From contig JAJXUK010000018.1 of the NCBI GenBank assembly GCA_021782915.1, forward strand, positions 1 through 39,580: DNA of 39,580 bases, given 5' to 3'. Source of the stretch: Actinomycetes bacterium. GTDB lineage: Bacteria > Actinomycetota > Acidimicrobiia > Acidimicrobiales > RAAP-2. A program made the translations under genes and the position numbers. The notes beneath the pieces are model-generated. The model was given only the letters and a program-made list of their open reading frames with translations. It had not been told where the DNA came from and did not search any database. Positions 32,361 to 39,580 of this stretch are shown in pieces (position 1 is the first letter of the stretch; every line of letters begins with the position of its first letter).

Positions 32361-32534
32361 TCAGCGCTGGCCCCGGGGCTTGCTGCAGCCCGCTCGGTGC
32401 TCACCGCGCTCGTTGAGGAAGATGCCGCACTCCTCACACAGCAGGTGCGCCCAGCACGCCGCGTCCCCTCCGAGCCCGCCGAGGGAGTCCGTGAGATCCT
32501 CCAGACGCGGCACGGGCTCGGGGTGCTCGCTCAC
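32361..32534 (-). CDS. 57-residue Cys-rich (zinc-ribbon-like) protein coupled to the methyltransferase
   Basis: GTG 32534 overlaps the methyltransferase stop by 4 nt (GTGA), the same junction used by six other gene pairs here. The product begins VSEHPEPVPRLEDLTD and ends with a small metal-site-like cluster: CWAHLLCEECGIFLNERGEH then RAGCSKPRG, giving C-x6-C-x2-C and a fourth Cys 16 residues on, with nearby His. It would bind Zn and may act as an adaptor of the methyltransferase. No family name is recognised; similar short 'CxxCG...HxxGC' proteins are, I believe, common in Actinobacteria. Confidence 0.72.
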   Translation of the reverse strand: MSEHPEPVPRLEDLTDSLGGLGGDAACWAHLLCEECGIFLNERGEHRAGCSKPRGQR

Positions 32535-33181
32535 GTCGCGCTGCCCGGTTCGTCAAGAAACGCGAAGAGGCGCCGTCCCGCGACGAAGTGCCCGGGAGCG
32601 CTTGCCAGGCGGTGCGTGCCCACCCCGTAGGAGAAGCCCGACGGCGCGCTCCACTCCTCCTCGACGAATCCCACGCGCTCGAAGGCCGCGCGCATCGCCG
32701 ACGTCGCGTCGGGCTCACGACGATGACGCGTCCAGATCACGCGCGCACCCTCAGCGCAGAGCGTCGGCAGGAAGGAGATGGTGCGTGCGATGTCGTTCTC
32801 GCTGATGTTGCCGAAGACGCCGCACACCATCACGATGTCGGCCGGCACCGCGCCCTCGAAGGCGTCCGAGTTGCCCGCGTCGGCCTCGAGGACCTGTACG
32901 CCGACCAACCCCAGACGAGCGGCGAGCGCTCGTGCGAAGGCCGCGTTGTGCGCATCCAGCTCGACCAGGCGGGCCGAGACGTCTCCCGCGCGCGGGTGAT
33001 CGCTCAACACGCCCAGCAGGTCCCGGCCCTGGCCGGCGCAGAGCGACAGCACGCCGATGGGCCCCGGCGCGCACTCCTCGAGGGCGCGCGCGAGCTGGCG
33101 CTGGACCTCGGCCAGGCGAGCGGACAGGTACGAGTCAGGATCCTCGTAGGGCTCGTGCCAGGCCACCCACTTTGAACTCAC
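32531..33181 (-). CDS. SAM-dependent methyltransferase (class I fold)
   Basis: 216 residues. The SAM-binding glycine loop is VLSLCAGQGRDLLGVL (motif I), then RLVELDAHNAA (motif II acid) and ADIVMVCGVFGNISENDI (motif IV region). C-terminal HRREPD and FSYGVGTHRL are conserved-looking but of unknown role. Substrate unknown. GTG 33181 is set by TACGCT 6 nt upstream. The tiny Cys-rich gene downstream overlaps its stop by 4 nt. Confidence 0.88.
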   Translation of the reverse strand: MSSKWVAWHEPYEDPDSYLSARLAEVQRQLARALEECAPGPIGVLSLCAGQGRDLLGVLSDHPRAGDVSARLVELDAHNAAFARALAARLGLVGVQVLEADAGNSDAFEGAVPADIVMVCGVFGNISENDIARTISFLPTLCAEGARVIWTRHRREPDATSAMRAAFERVGFVEEEWSAPSGFSYGVGTHRLASAPGHFVAGRRLFAFLDEPGSAT

Positions 33182-33187
33182 GACGTG

Positions 33188-33193
33188 AGCGTA
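33188..33193 (-). promoter_or_regulatory. Predicted -10 box (TACGCT), leaderless start
   Basis: TACGCT on the minus strand ends 6 nt before GTG 33181 of the methyltransferase. Confidence 0.5.
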
Positions 33194-33201
33194 CGTCGCT
33201 C

Positions 33202-33702
33202 TCAGCTCGTCGCGACGCGCAGCGCCCGCGCCCCGCTCGCCGCGGCCAGCTCCTCGAAGGTGGTGGGAAAGACCGCGTGCGGGTGCCCAGCCGCCGCCCA
33301 GATGACGTCGTAGCCAGCCAGATCCTCGTCGATCAGCACCGTCAGCGCGCGCGTGTCACCCTCCCAGCCCAGCGGCGCCACTCCCCCGATGGAGAAACCG
33401 CTGCGAGACTTGACGTACTCGGCGTCCACGCGGGCAAGGTGAGCCTCGCCGATCTCGCGGGCGACCAGCTCGGCGTCCACGCGATGCGCGCCGCTCGTGA
33501 TGATGAGCACGGGCTCATCATCGGGGCGCCGGAAGACGAGGGACGAGGCGATCTGGCCGACGCCCACGTCGAGGGCCGCGGCGGCCTCGGCCGCGGTGCG
33601 CGTCGAGTCGGCCAGGGCTCGGATCTCACCGTGCACGCCCGCCGCCTCGAGTGCGGCGCGCACGCGGCGCACCGGCGCGCGCTGCAGTATCGCCTCGCTC
33701 AC
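33202..33702 (-). CDS. YbaK/EbsC-type aminoacyl-tRNA deacylase
   Basis: 166 residues, the single-domain form. VRAALEAAGVHGEIRAL at the N-terminus, QIASSLVFRRPDDEPVLIITSG, and GFSIGGVAPLGWEGD, where 'GG(V/I)xPxG' is the family's catalytic loop. Such enzymes cleave mischarged aminoacyl-tRNA (often Cys-tRNA-Pro) in trans. GTG 33702 overlaps the aminopeptidase stop by 4 nt (GTGA); the longer frame runs inside that gene. Confidence 0.92.
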   Translation of the reverse strand: MSEAILQRAPVRRVRAALEAAGVHGEIRALADSTRTAAEAAAALDVGVGQIASSLVFRRPDDEPVLIITSGAHRVDAELVAREIGEAHLARVDAEYVKSRSGFSIGGVAPLGWEGDTRALTVLIDEDLAGYDVIWAAAGHPHAVFPTTFEELAAASGARALRVATS

Positions 33703-36239
33703 GCCCCGAGAAATCCGTTCAGCACTGCCGCCAGGCTCGGCGACGTGCGCTCGGCCCAGGCCAGGTTCACGTCCAGGATGTCCAGGTGCTGGGCCACCGA
33801 GAGCTGTGAAGTGGGCACCGGGTGGGACTCGAGGAAGTCGCGCACCGATCCGGCCAGGTCCGCGTCGGTAAAGAACGTGGAGACTGAGCTCACCATGCGG
33901 TGATGCGAGGACTCCGGGAAGCGCTCCAGTGCCTCGTCCCAGCGCGCGCTGAGCCGGCGCCACACCTCGGGCCCGGCCCGCAGGTTGCCCATGAGGGCCA
34001 TGATCACGTACGGGGCGTCTTGGGTACGCACCTCGGAGAAGGCGGCCTCGAAGGCGTCGAGCACGACGCTCGGCTCCCGCGAGGCCGCGGGAGCGAACAG
34101 GTAGCGCATCTCCTCCTGGGGAGTGGGCGCGTTCAGGCGTCGGCTCCGGCAGGTGTCGGCGTCCCCGGGACGGCTCTGATGCATCGTGATCGTCACGATG
34201 GCGTCGGCGAGATTGCCCTCCAGCTCATTGGCGTCGAAGCGCCGGGCGGCCTCGGCGGCGACGTCCGGGTCACGCCCGAGCGTGCCCAGGTACTGCAGCA
34301 CGCTCGCGCGCAACGTCGCGGCCTCGGCGCTCTCCTTCTCGCGCGGCTCCCAGCCCAGGCGCGCGTGCAGCGGGGCCAGCAGCTCGCGCACCACGCGCGC
34401 GAGGACCTCGCGACTCGCGTCGTCGCCCAGGCGATCGACCATGGCCAGGCCCCGCAGGACGACGCTCCACGGGGTGGGCTCGTCAAAGCCCCCCAGCCCG
34501 CGCGCCAGAGTGAGCAGGTCACCCAGTCCGAGTCGCCCCAGCAGGATCGAGGCCCAGGTGTCTGACACCAGCACCGCGCGCTCGCTCTCGTCCAGATCCT
34601 GGAGGCGCTCGGCGAGCCCGGCGAGTTGCGCGGAGTCGTAGGCGGTGCGATAGAAGCCCGAGCCGCCGGCGTTGACCACGACCGGTGCCTCGAGCGACAG
34701 CGTCACCGGCTCATCCTCGAGCAGGACCCGCTCGACGTCATCCGCGCCGAGGGCACGCACGAGCACCGGCACCTTCCAGCTCGCTCCGATGTTGGACGAC
34801 CCGCGAGGAGCGCGGAAGCTGAACGGCGCCTGGGACAGGCTCGTCGCCTCGAGGCTCAGCAGCGGGAAGCCGCCCTGGAGGATCCAGGTGTCCATGATCG
34901 CGCCCACCGGCTCGCCCGAGGCCGTCTCGAGGGCCGACCACAGCTCAGCCGTGATCGCGTTGTCATAGGCGTGACGGCGCAGGTAGAGCCGGATGCCGTC
35001 GCGGAAGGTCTCCGCACCCAGGTACTGCTCGAGCATGCGCAGCACCGAGCAGCCCTTCTCGTAGGTCAGCACGTCGAACATGCCCCGGCACTCGTTCGGC
35101 GAGACGACACGGTACTCAACGGGACGCGTCGTGTGCTGAGCGTCCACGGCGAAGGCCGCGTCGCGCTCGCGGGTGAAGTTGACCCAGCGGCGCCAGTCGG
35201 GACGGAAGTGATCCGAGCAGATCGCCTCCATGAAGGTCGCGAAGGCCTCATTGAGCCAGATCCCCTCCCACCACTCCATCGTCACCAGGTCCCCGAACCA
35301 CATGTGGGCAACCTCGTGGTTCACCACGAGGGCCACCTGGCGCATCTCGGCATCCGTGGCCACGGCCGGATCGATGAGGAGGTACTCCTCACGGAACGTG
35401 ACACAGCCGAGGTTCTCCATGGCTCCCGCGGCGAAGTCGGGCACGGCCACCAGATCGATCTTGTCCCCCGGATATGGCCGGTCGAAGTACTCGCTGAAGA
35501 AGACCAGGGCGTGCTCGAGCAGCTCGAGCGCGAAGCCGCTCAGGTGGCCCTTGCCCACTGGGTGCACGACGCGCGTCGGCACACCGAGCACGAGACGCTC
35601 GGCCGTGGCCTCGAAGGGTCCCACCACGAAGGCGACCAGGTACGTCGACATCACCATCGTGGGCGCGAAGCGCACCTCGCGCCGCCCGTCGGCAAGTTCA
35701 CGGGAGGCGACCTCGGCGCTGTTGGAGAAGGCGCCCATGTCGCCCGGCACCACCAAGGTGATCTCGAAGGTCGCCTTCTGGGCCGGATCGTCAAAGCACG
35801 GGAAGGCCCGACGCGCGTCGGTGGACTCGAACTGCGTCGTGGCGATAGTGCGCGTCACGCCGTGCGCGTCGACGTAGCTCGAGCGATAGAAGCCGTGCAG
35901 CTGGTCGTTGAGAACCCCCGCGAACTCGACGCTCAGGCTCACCGGCCCCGCGGGCACACTGCGCGAGAAGTCGAAGGTGACCGTCTCGTAGTCGGCGTCA
36001 CGCGATACGGGCGCCGAGGTGAGGACCTCGGGGCCCACGCGCAGAGAGCCCGGCTGGATGTCCAGGTCCAGAGCGTTGAGGGTGATCGCCGACGTCGCCT
36101 CGGTGAGTTCGAGATCGATCTCGACGCGACCCGTGAAGCGAGCGGCCTCGATGTCCGGCTCCAGGTGCAGTCGGTAGGCCCGCGGGGTCACGTGCGGGCT
36201 CAGGCGGTAGGGATTGTCGAAGGTCGCGGCGCGTCTCAC
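33699..36239 (-). CDS. M1 family metallopeptidase (aminopeptidase N-like)
   Basis: 846 residues. The N-terminal beta domain starts PYRLSPHVTPRAYRLHLEPD. GAMEN exopeptidase motif at 272-276 (AAGAMENLGC) and zinc site H308-E-V-A-H312 with E331 (HEVAHMWFGD ... WLNEAF). Tyr of catalysis lies further on (LTYEKGCSVLRMLE). The ERAP1-like helical C-terminus (about 520-846) completes the four-domain enzyme. It removes N-terminal residues from peptides in the cytosol. GTG 36239 is set by TAGTCT 7 nt upstream and gives family length; the open frame further upstream runs through the DUF1697 gene. The YbaK-type gene follows with 4-nt overlap. Confidence 0.96.
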   Translation of the reverse strand: MRRAATFDNPYRLSPHVTPRAYRLHLEPDIEAARFTGRVEIDLELTEATSAITLNALDLDIQPGSLRVGPEVLTSAPVSRDADYETVTFDFSRSVPAGPVSLSVEFAGVLNDQLHGFYRSSYVDAHGVTRTIATTQFESTDARRAFPCFDDPAQKATFEITLVVPGDMGAFSNSAEVASRELADGRREVRFAPTMVMSTYLVAFVVGPFEATAERLVLGVPTRVVHPVGKGHLSGFALELLEHALVFFSEYFDRPYPGDKIDLVAVPDFAAGAMENLGCVTFREEYLLIDPAVATDAEMRQVALVVNHEVAHMWFGDLVTMEWWEGIWLNEAFATFMEAICSDHFRPDWRRWVNFTRERDAAFAVDAQHTTRPVEYRVVSPNECRGMFDVLTYEKGCSVLRMLEQYLGAETFRDGIRLYLRRHAYDNAITAELWSALETASGEPVGAIMDTWILQGGFPLLSLEATSLSQAPFSFRAPRGSSNIGASWKVPVLVRALGADDVERVLLEDEPVTLSLEAPVVVNAGGSGFYRTAYDSAQLAGLAERLQDLDESERAVLVSDTWASILLGRLGLGDLLTLARGLGGFDEPTPWSVVLRGLAMVDRLGDDASREVLARVVRELLAPLHARLGWEPREKESAEAATLRASVLQYLGTLGRDPDVAAEAARRFDANELEGNLADAIVTITMHQSRPGDADTCRSRRLNAPTPQEEMRYLFAPAASREPSVVLDAFEAAFSEVRTQDAPYVIMALMGNLRAGPEVWRRLSARWDEALERFPESSHHRMVSSVSTFFTDADLAGSVRDFLESHPVPTSQLSVAQHLDILDVNLAWAERTSPSLAAVLNGFLGA

Positions 36240-36246
36240 CTGGTGA

Positions 36247-36252
36247 AGACTA
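36247..36252 (-). promoter_or_regulatory. Predicted -10 box (TAGTCT), leaderless start
   Basis: TAGTCT on the minus strand ends 7 nt before GTG 36239 of the M1 aminopeptidase. Confidence 0.55.
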
Positions 36253-36282
36253 CCCAGGGCACCGCCCCGAGCGCGCCGGGGC

Positions 36283-36876
36283 TCACTCGGCCAGCAGGTC
36301 CCCCAGGGCTCGTGCCGTGGTCCAGTTGCGCGCCGTGCCCCGGCTGAGAGCCGAGCGTGCCCCGCCGGAGCCCAACGCACGCACGAGGCGACTGTGGGCG
36401 AAGCCCCCGGGAGTCCACAGGTACAGCGCCCGCGACACGATCCGGACCTCGTCGGGCTCGCCGGTTTCGGCGAGCACGGCCTGCGCTCGTTCAACTCGCT
36501 CGCGCACGTCGTCGTCCACGCCGTTCCGAAACAGGACCACGTGCACGCTCGCGCCCTCGGAGACCTCGGCGAACGGATTCGCTTCGAGGACTCGCTCAAA
36601 GGCGGCGCGCTCGCGCACGACGACTCCGACACGTAGGCCCCGCTGCCGGTGCAGCGCCTCGCCGATCGACTCGGCGAGCGAGGCCTCCTCGGCGAGGGGG
36701 CCGGCGCGGAAGACGGCGTTGCCCGACTGCAGGTACGTGAGGACATCCTCGAACCCGAGCTCGTCCAGCGTCTCGCGCAGCCCTCTCATCGCCAGGCGGT
36801 TATGCCCCGAGACGTTGATGCCGCGCAGCAGGGCGACGTGGGTGCGAGCCACGTCGGGCCTAGGGCGCGCCGTCAT
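36283..36876 (-). CDS. DUF1697 protein
   Basis: 197 residues. Family marks: HVALLRGINVSGHNRLAM, LTYLQSGNAVFRAG, and the C-terminal WTTARALGDLLAE. DUF1697 is a widespread cytosolic family without known function. The start is unsure: ATG 36876 overlaps the VOC gene by 17 nt, while GTG 36852 (VARTHVALLRGIN) lies just after that gene's stop and is nearer the conserved part. Either way it is co-transcribed with the VOC gene. Its stop is 31 nt before the aminopeptidase -10 box. Confidence 0.9.
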   Translation of the reverse strand: MTARPRPDVARTHVALLRGINVSGHNRLAMRGLRETLDELGFEDVLTYLQSGNAVFRAGPLAEEASLAESIGEALHRQRGLRVGVVVRERAAFERVLEANPFAEVSEGASVHVVLFRNGVDDDVRERVERAQAVLAETGEPDEVRIVSRALYLWTPGGFAHSRLVRALGSGGARSALSRGTARNWTTARALGDLLAE

Positions 36877-37327
36877 AGGCCGCGTGCAGAGCGTCGCAGT
36901 CGAGCTTGCTCATGCTCAGCATGGCCTCGATCGCGCGTGTTCGGGCGGCGTCGTTCTCACCGGCCATCATCTCCTCGAAGCAGCGCGGCACGACCTGCCA
37001 CGAGACGCCGAAGCGGTCCACGAGCCAGCCGCAGACGCCCGGACGACCGCCCTCGCACAGCCCGTCCCAGATGCGATCGACCTCGTCCTGGTCCTCACAG
37101 CTCACGTACAGCGACAGCGCCTCAGTGAAGGAGAAGACGCCGTGGGCCTCGCCGTTGAACACCATGACGCGTGAGGACCCGATCTCCAGCGTGCCGATCT
37201 GCAGCGCGCCAGCCGGGTCCGAGGAGCGCGACACCCTCACCCCCGAGCGCGCGAAGACGCGCTCGTAGAGCGCGAGGGCGGCCTCGGCGTCGTGACTGAT
37301 CCACAGGAACGGGCTCACGCGAGCCAT
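36860..37327 (-). CDS. VOC family protein (PhnB/3-demethylubiquinone-methyltransferase-like)
   Basis: 155 residues. VSPFLWISHDAEAALALYERVF at the N-terminus and the VFNGE...FSFTEALSLYVSCEDQDEVDRIWD, read in parts, match the PF06983 type of vicinal-oxygen-chelate fold, with GWLVDRFGVSWQVVP later. These proteins are usually of unknown activity despite the methyltransferase name. ATG 37327 is set by TAGGGT 6 nt upstream. It is divergent from the SDR gene across 51 nt and overlaps DUF1697 downstream. Confidence 0.9.
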   Translation of the reverse strand: MARVSPFLWISHDAEAALALYERVFARSGVRVSRSSDPAGALQIGTLEIGSSRVMVFNGEAHGVFSFTEALSLYVSCEDQDEVDRIWDGLCEGGRPGVCGWLVDRFGVSWQVVPRCFEEMMAGENDAARTRAIEAMLSMSKLDCDALHAAYDGAP

Positions 37328-37333
37328 GGCCTC

Positions 37334-37339
37334 ACCCTA
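37334..37339 (-). promoter_or_regulatory. Predicted -10 box (TAGGGT), leaderless start
   Basis: TAGGGT on the minus strand ends 6 nt before ATG 37327. Confidence 0.55.
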
Positions 37340-37378
37340 GGGGTGGGGCCCACTCTCTCGCCTGACAGACTGGCCGGC

Positions 37379-38281
37379 GTGGCGGACTGGCGCACCGGGG
37401 ACCTTGGGGGCCGTCGCGTCGTCGTCACCGGGGCCACGTCGGGTCTGGGTCGAGAGATCACGCGAGTGCTCAGCGCGCGTGGGGCCCACGTGATCATGGC
37501 CTGTCGCTCGCCGCACAAGGGTGAGGCGGTCGCGCGGGAGCTGCGTCGCGAGGTGACGAACGCGTCGCTGCAGGTTGAGTCCCTCGACCTCGCCGAACTC
37601 GACTCGGTGCGCGACTTCGCGGCCCGCCTCACGGCGCGCCTCGAGGGCCTGGACGTTCTCATCAACAACGCCGGGGTGATGGCCATCGACGAGGCGCGCA
37701 GCGCGGACGGCTTCGAGCTGACACTGGCCACGAACCACCTCGGCCCGGCAGCGTTGAGCCTGGGCCTGCTCGATCTGCTCGGGCGAGGCGACACTCCACG
37801 CGTGACGAGCATGTCGAGCATCGTGCACTGGGCGGGTCGCGTGGATCTCGAGGACCTGAACTTCGAGCGCCGGGCCTATCGGCCCAGCGCGGCCTACGCC
37901 CAGTCCAAGCTGGCGAACCTGCTCTTCGCCCTCGAGCTCGATCGCCGTCTGCGCCGCGTCGGCAGTCCCGTTCGATCGCTGGCCGCGCACCCCGGGGCCA
38001 GCGCGACGAACCTCGGCCACGAGGGCTCCGGGCTGGTCAACGCCCTGATGCGCCACGTCGCCCCCCACGTGCTCCAGGGAGTGTCACGAGGTGCCGCGCC
38101 GATGCTGCGCGCGGCGCTGGACCCCGAGCTGGCCGGCGGCACGTACGTCGGCGCGCGCTACCTGCTCTTCGGGCCCGCCCGCCTGGAGCGCCCGGCGCGC
38201 CGGGCGCGCGACAGCGCCCTGGCGAGCGCACTCTTCGAGCGCACGCTCGGCCTCGTGGGCGCCACGTCTCCGGGTCTCTGA
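37379..38281 (+). CDS. Short-chain dehydrogenase/reductase (retinol-dehydrogenase-like)
   Basis: 300 residues. NAD(P) site TGATSGLG at 17-24, ACRSPHKGE favouring NADP, NNAGVMA at 96-102, catalytic S146/S147 with Y173-AQS-K177. The longer C-terminus and HPGASATNL fit the group called 'oxidoreductase/retinol dehydrogenase-like' SDRs. Substrate unknown. GTG 37379 is preferred because CAGACT (one mismatch to the -10 pattern) lies 7 nt upstream and the protein then starts close to the Rossmann strand; the open frame continues upstream to 37292 through the divergent promoter. A hairpin follows its stop. Confidence 0.92.
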   Translation: MADWRTGDLGGRRVVVTGATSGLGREITRVLSARGAHVIMACRSPHKGEAVARELRREVTNASLQVESLDLAELDSVRDFAARLTARLEGLDVLINNAGVMAIDEARSADGFELTLATNHLGPAALSLGLLDLLGRGDTPRVTSMSSIVHWAGRVDLEDLNFERRAYRPSAAYAQSKLANLLFALELDRRLRRVGSPVRSLAAHPGASATNLGHEGSGLVNALMRHVAPHVLQGVSRGAAPMLRAALDPELAGGTYVGARYLLFGPARLERPARRARDSALASALFERTLGLVGATSPGL

Positions 38282-38308
38282 CGCCTCGGCCGGCTCCGGG
38301 ACGCCCGC

Positions 38309-38339
38309 GCTGAGGCCCCGGGCCCACCGGGGCCTCAGC
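38309..38339. terminator. 13-bp perfect hairpin between convergent genes
   Basis: GCTGAGGCCCCGG pairs with CCGGGGCCTCAGC across a GCCCA loop, 28 nt after the SDR stop. Its right arm includes the stop codon of the convergent decarboxylase gene, so it can act on both transcripts. No U-tract. It shares the arm GAGGCCCCGG with the hairpin at 19959-19999. Confidence 0.7.
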
Positions 38340-39580
38340 CGTGCAGGTCCCCGCAGCCCAGGCCGAGCTCGAGCACGACGTCCACGAGCACGCGCACGTC
38401 GTCGTCTCGCGTGCGGAAGTTGGTGAAGCAGGGCCGCAGCCAGGTGCGAGAGTCGATCGTGGCCGGTGAGACGAAGACGCGCCCGTCGGCCTGCAGCGCC
38501 GCACAGAGGGCGTCGTTGTGCGCGTTCGGATCCTCGCAGCCCTCCACCAGCACGCGAAACGGGCTGATCGACAGCTGCGGGCGGTTGGCCAGGCCCTCCA
38601 GCTGGTCGTGGCGAGCGACGAGGTCGTAGAGCAGCTCGGCCTGCTCGCAGTTGCGTGCCACGGCCCGGCGCAGCGCGCCCGCGCCGTGCGTGGCGAGGGC
38701 CAGCCAGAGCTTCAAGGCCCGAAAGGGCCGCGAGTACTCCAGCGTGATGTCCACCGCATTGAACTGCTCGCCCTCGTGGGGCATGTAGGCCTCGTCGTGC
38801 GAGAAGGCGCGCACGAGGGTTCCCACCTCACGCACGAGCACGGCGCTGCACGCCTTGGGCACGAACATCCACTTGTGACAGTCCACGGTGAGCGAGTCGA
38901 CCCGCTCGAGCCCGCTGAAGAGGTGCCGCCGGCTCGGCACCGTCGCTGCCGGCAAGCCGTAGGCGCCATCGACGTGCAGCCAGACCCCGAACTGCGCGGC
39001 CACGTCGGCCAACGCGTCGATCGGGTCCACCGCCCCGGTCAGCGTGGTGCCGGCGGTGGCCACGACGGCCACCGGGGTCACCCCCTCGGCCACGTCGGCC
39101 GCCAGCGCCTCGGCCAGTCGATCCGCCCGCATGCGCCGCTCGTCGTCGATCTCGATGGCCCGCACGCTCTGACTGCCGATGCCCAGGACCTCGGCCGCGC
39201 GCGTGATGGAGTAGTGCGCCTCGCTCGAGCAGTAGATGGCGGGACGCACGCCGGCCAGGCCGCGATGGCGCGAGCCGGGCAGGGCCGCCTCGCGCGCCGA
39301 GGCGAGCGCGGTGATGTTGCTGATGGTGCCGCCGCTGGTGAAGGTGCCGGTCTCGGCCGGAAAGCCCAGGAACTCGGCGAGCCAGTGCACCGCCTGCCAC
39401 TCCAGCTGGGTCGCAGCCCTGGCCTCGACGGCCAGGTTGATGTCGTAGGAGTGGGCGAGCAGGTCCGCCAGCGCGCCCACCTCGAGACCACTCGAGCCGA
39501 TGAAGCCGAAGTAGCGCGGACGGGACTGGGCGAGCGAGGCGTCCAGCACCTCGACCGCGTGCGCGATCATCTCGAGCACG
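38335..39580 (-). CDS. Group II PLP-dependent decarboxylase (N-terminus beyond window)
   Basis: At least 414 residues; the frame is open at the right edge and about 50 N-terminal residues appear to be missing. Marks: RPRYFGFIGSSG, TSGGTISNITAL (phosphate region), SSEAHYSITRAAEVLG (stacking H122 of the visible part), LHVDGAYGLPA (D204) and VDCHKWMFVPKACS with Schiff-base K236. EYSRPFRALKLWLALATHG is close to aromatic-L-amino-acid / tyrosine decarboxylases. The substrate is not certain. It differs clearly from the enzyme at 25044, so the two are not a recent duplication. Confidence 0.93.
   Translation of the reverse strand, partial: VLEMIAHAVEVLDASLAQSRPRYFGFIGSSGLEVGALADLLAHSYDINLAVEARAATQLEWQAVHWLAEFLGFPAETGTFTSGGTISNITALASAREAALPGSRHRGLAGVRPAIYCSSEAHYSITRAAEVLGIGSQSVRAIEIDDERRMRADRLAEALAADVAEGVTPVAVVATAGTTLTGAVDPIDALADVAAQFGVWLHVDGAYGLPAATVPSRRHLFSGLERVDSLTVDCHKWMFVPKACSAVLVREVGTLVRAFSHDEAYMPHEGEQFNAVDITLEYSRPFRALKLWLALATHGAGALRRAVARNCEQAELLYDLVARHDQLEGLANRPQLSISPFRVLVEGCEDPNAHNDALCAALQADGRVFVSPATIDSRTWLRPCFTNFRTRDDDVRVLVDVVLELGLGCGDLHG

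Overview
The window is very GC-rich (about 70 percent by eye), has a strong GC bias at third codon positions, and starts many genes with GTG. The order rimO-pgsA-cinA-(x)-recA, a CGAAC-N4-GTTCG LexA box on recA, and families such as DUF4395, DUF3048, TauE/SafE and the 'LD-hydrophobic-N-P' type of NAGPA-domain protein point to Actinomycetota. My best guess is the class Acidimicrobiia. An S53 (sedolisin/kumamolisin) protease hints at an acidic habitat. Organism and habitat are inference; the gene families are read from the sequence.

Layout. 1-700: the 5' part of an IS5-family insertion sequence, cut by the window edge and visibly poorer in GC. 749-2001: a secreted NAGPA-domain protein and a small exported protein. 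1998-3652 (minus): an ABC-2 exporter (ATPase plus permease). 3716-9350 (minus): recA under an SOS box, preceded by the overlapping chain tRNA-Ser(GCT), rimO, pgsA, cinA and a serine hydrolase. 9392-11246: Nudix hydrolase (minus), then TauE/SafE and DUF4395 membrane proteins. 11308-16004: two large secreted proteins, an S53 protease and a Ser/Thr-rich protein with a GH25-like end. 16060-17984: small and unrecognised genes, including a 38-codon membrane peptide and a RecB-nuclease-like protein lacking its catalytic lysine. 18027-19952: typA/bipA and tRNA-Ser(TGA), closed by a very strong hairpin. 20014-23970: a secreted protein of tandem beta-rich modules, a membrane acyltransferase and a TetR regulator. 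24039-29341: pheA diverging from a PLP decarboxylase, then a DUF3048 - alpha/beta hydrolase - agmatinase-like operon. 29378-32303: ClC channel - PaiB-like - GNAT - GNAT operon. 32361-36239: methyltransferase with a tiny Cys-rich partner, and M1 aminopeptidase coupled to a YbaK-type deacylase. 36283-39580: DUF1697, VOC protein, SDR, and a second PLP decarboxylase running off the right edge.

Genome style is as notable as gene content. Thirteen transcription units have a TANNNT hexamer exactly 6 or 7 nt upstream of the start codon, which is the signature of leaderless mRNAs. Seven gene junctions are 4-nt GTGA overlaps. Four convergent gene pairs end on one shared CTAG, so their stop codons overlap. 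No stretch longer than about 225 nt lacks a gene. I see no CRISPR array, rRNA, prophage or recognisable defence system; the unusual signals are architectural plus a few unrecognised small genes.
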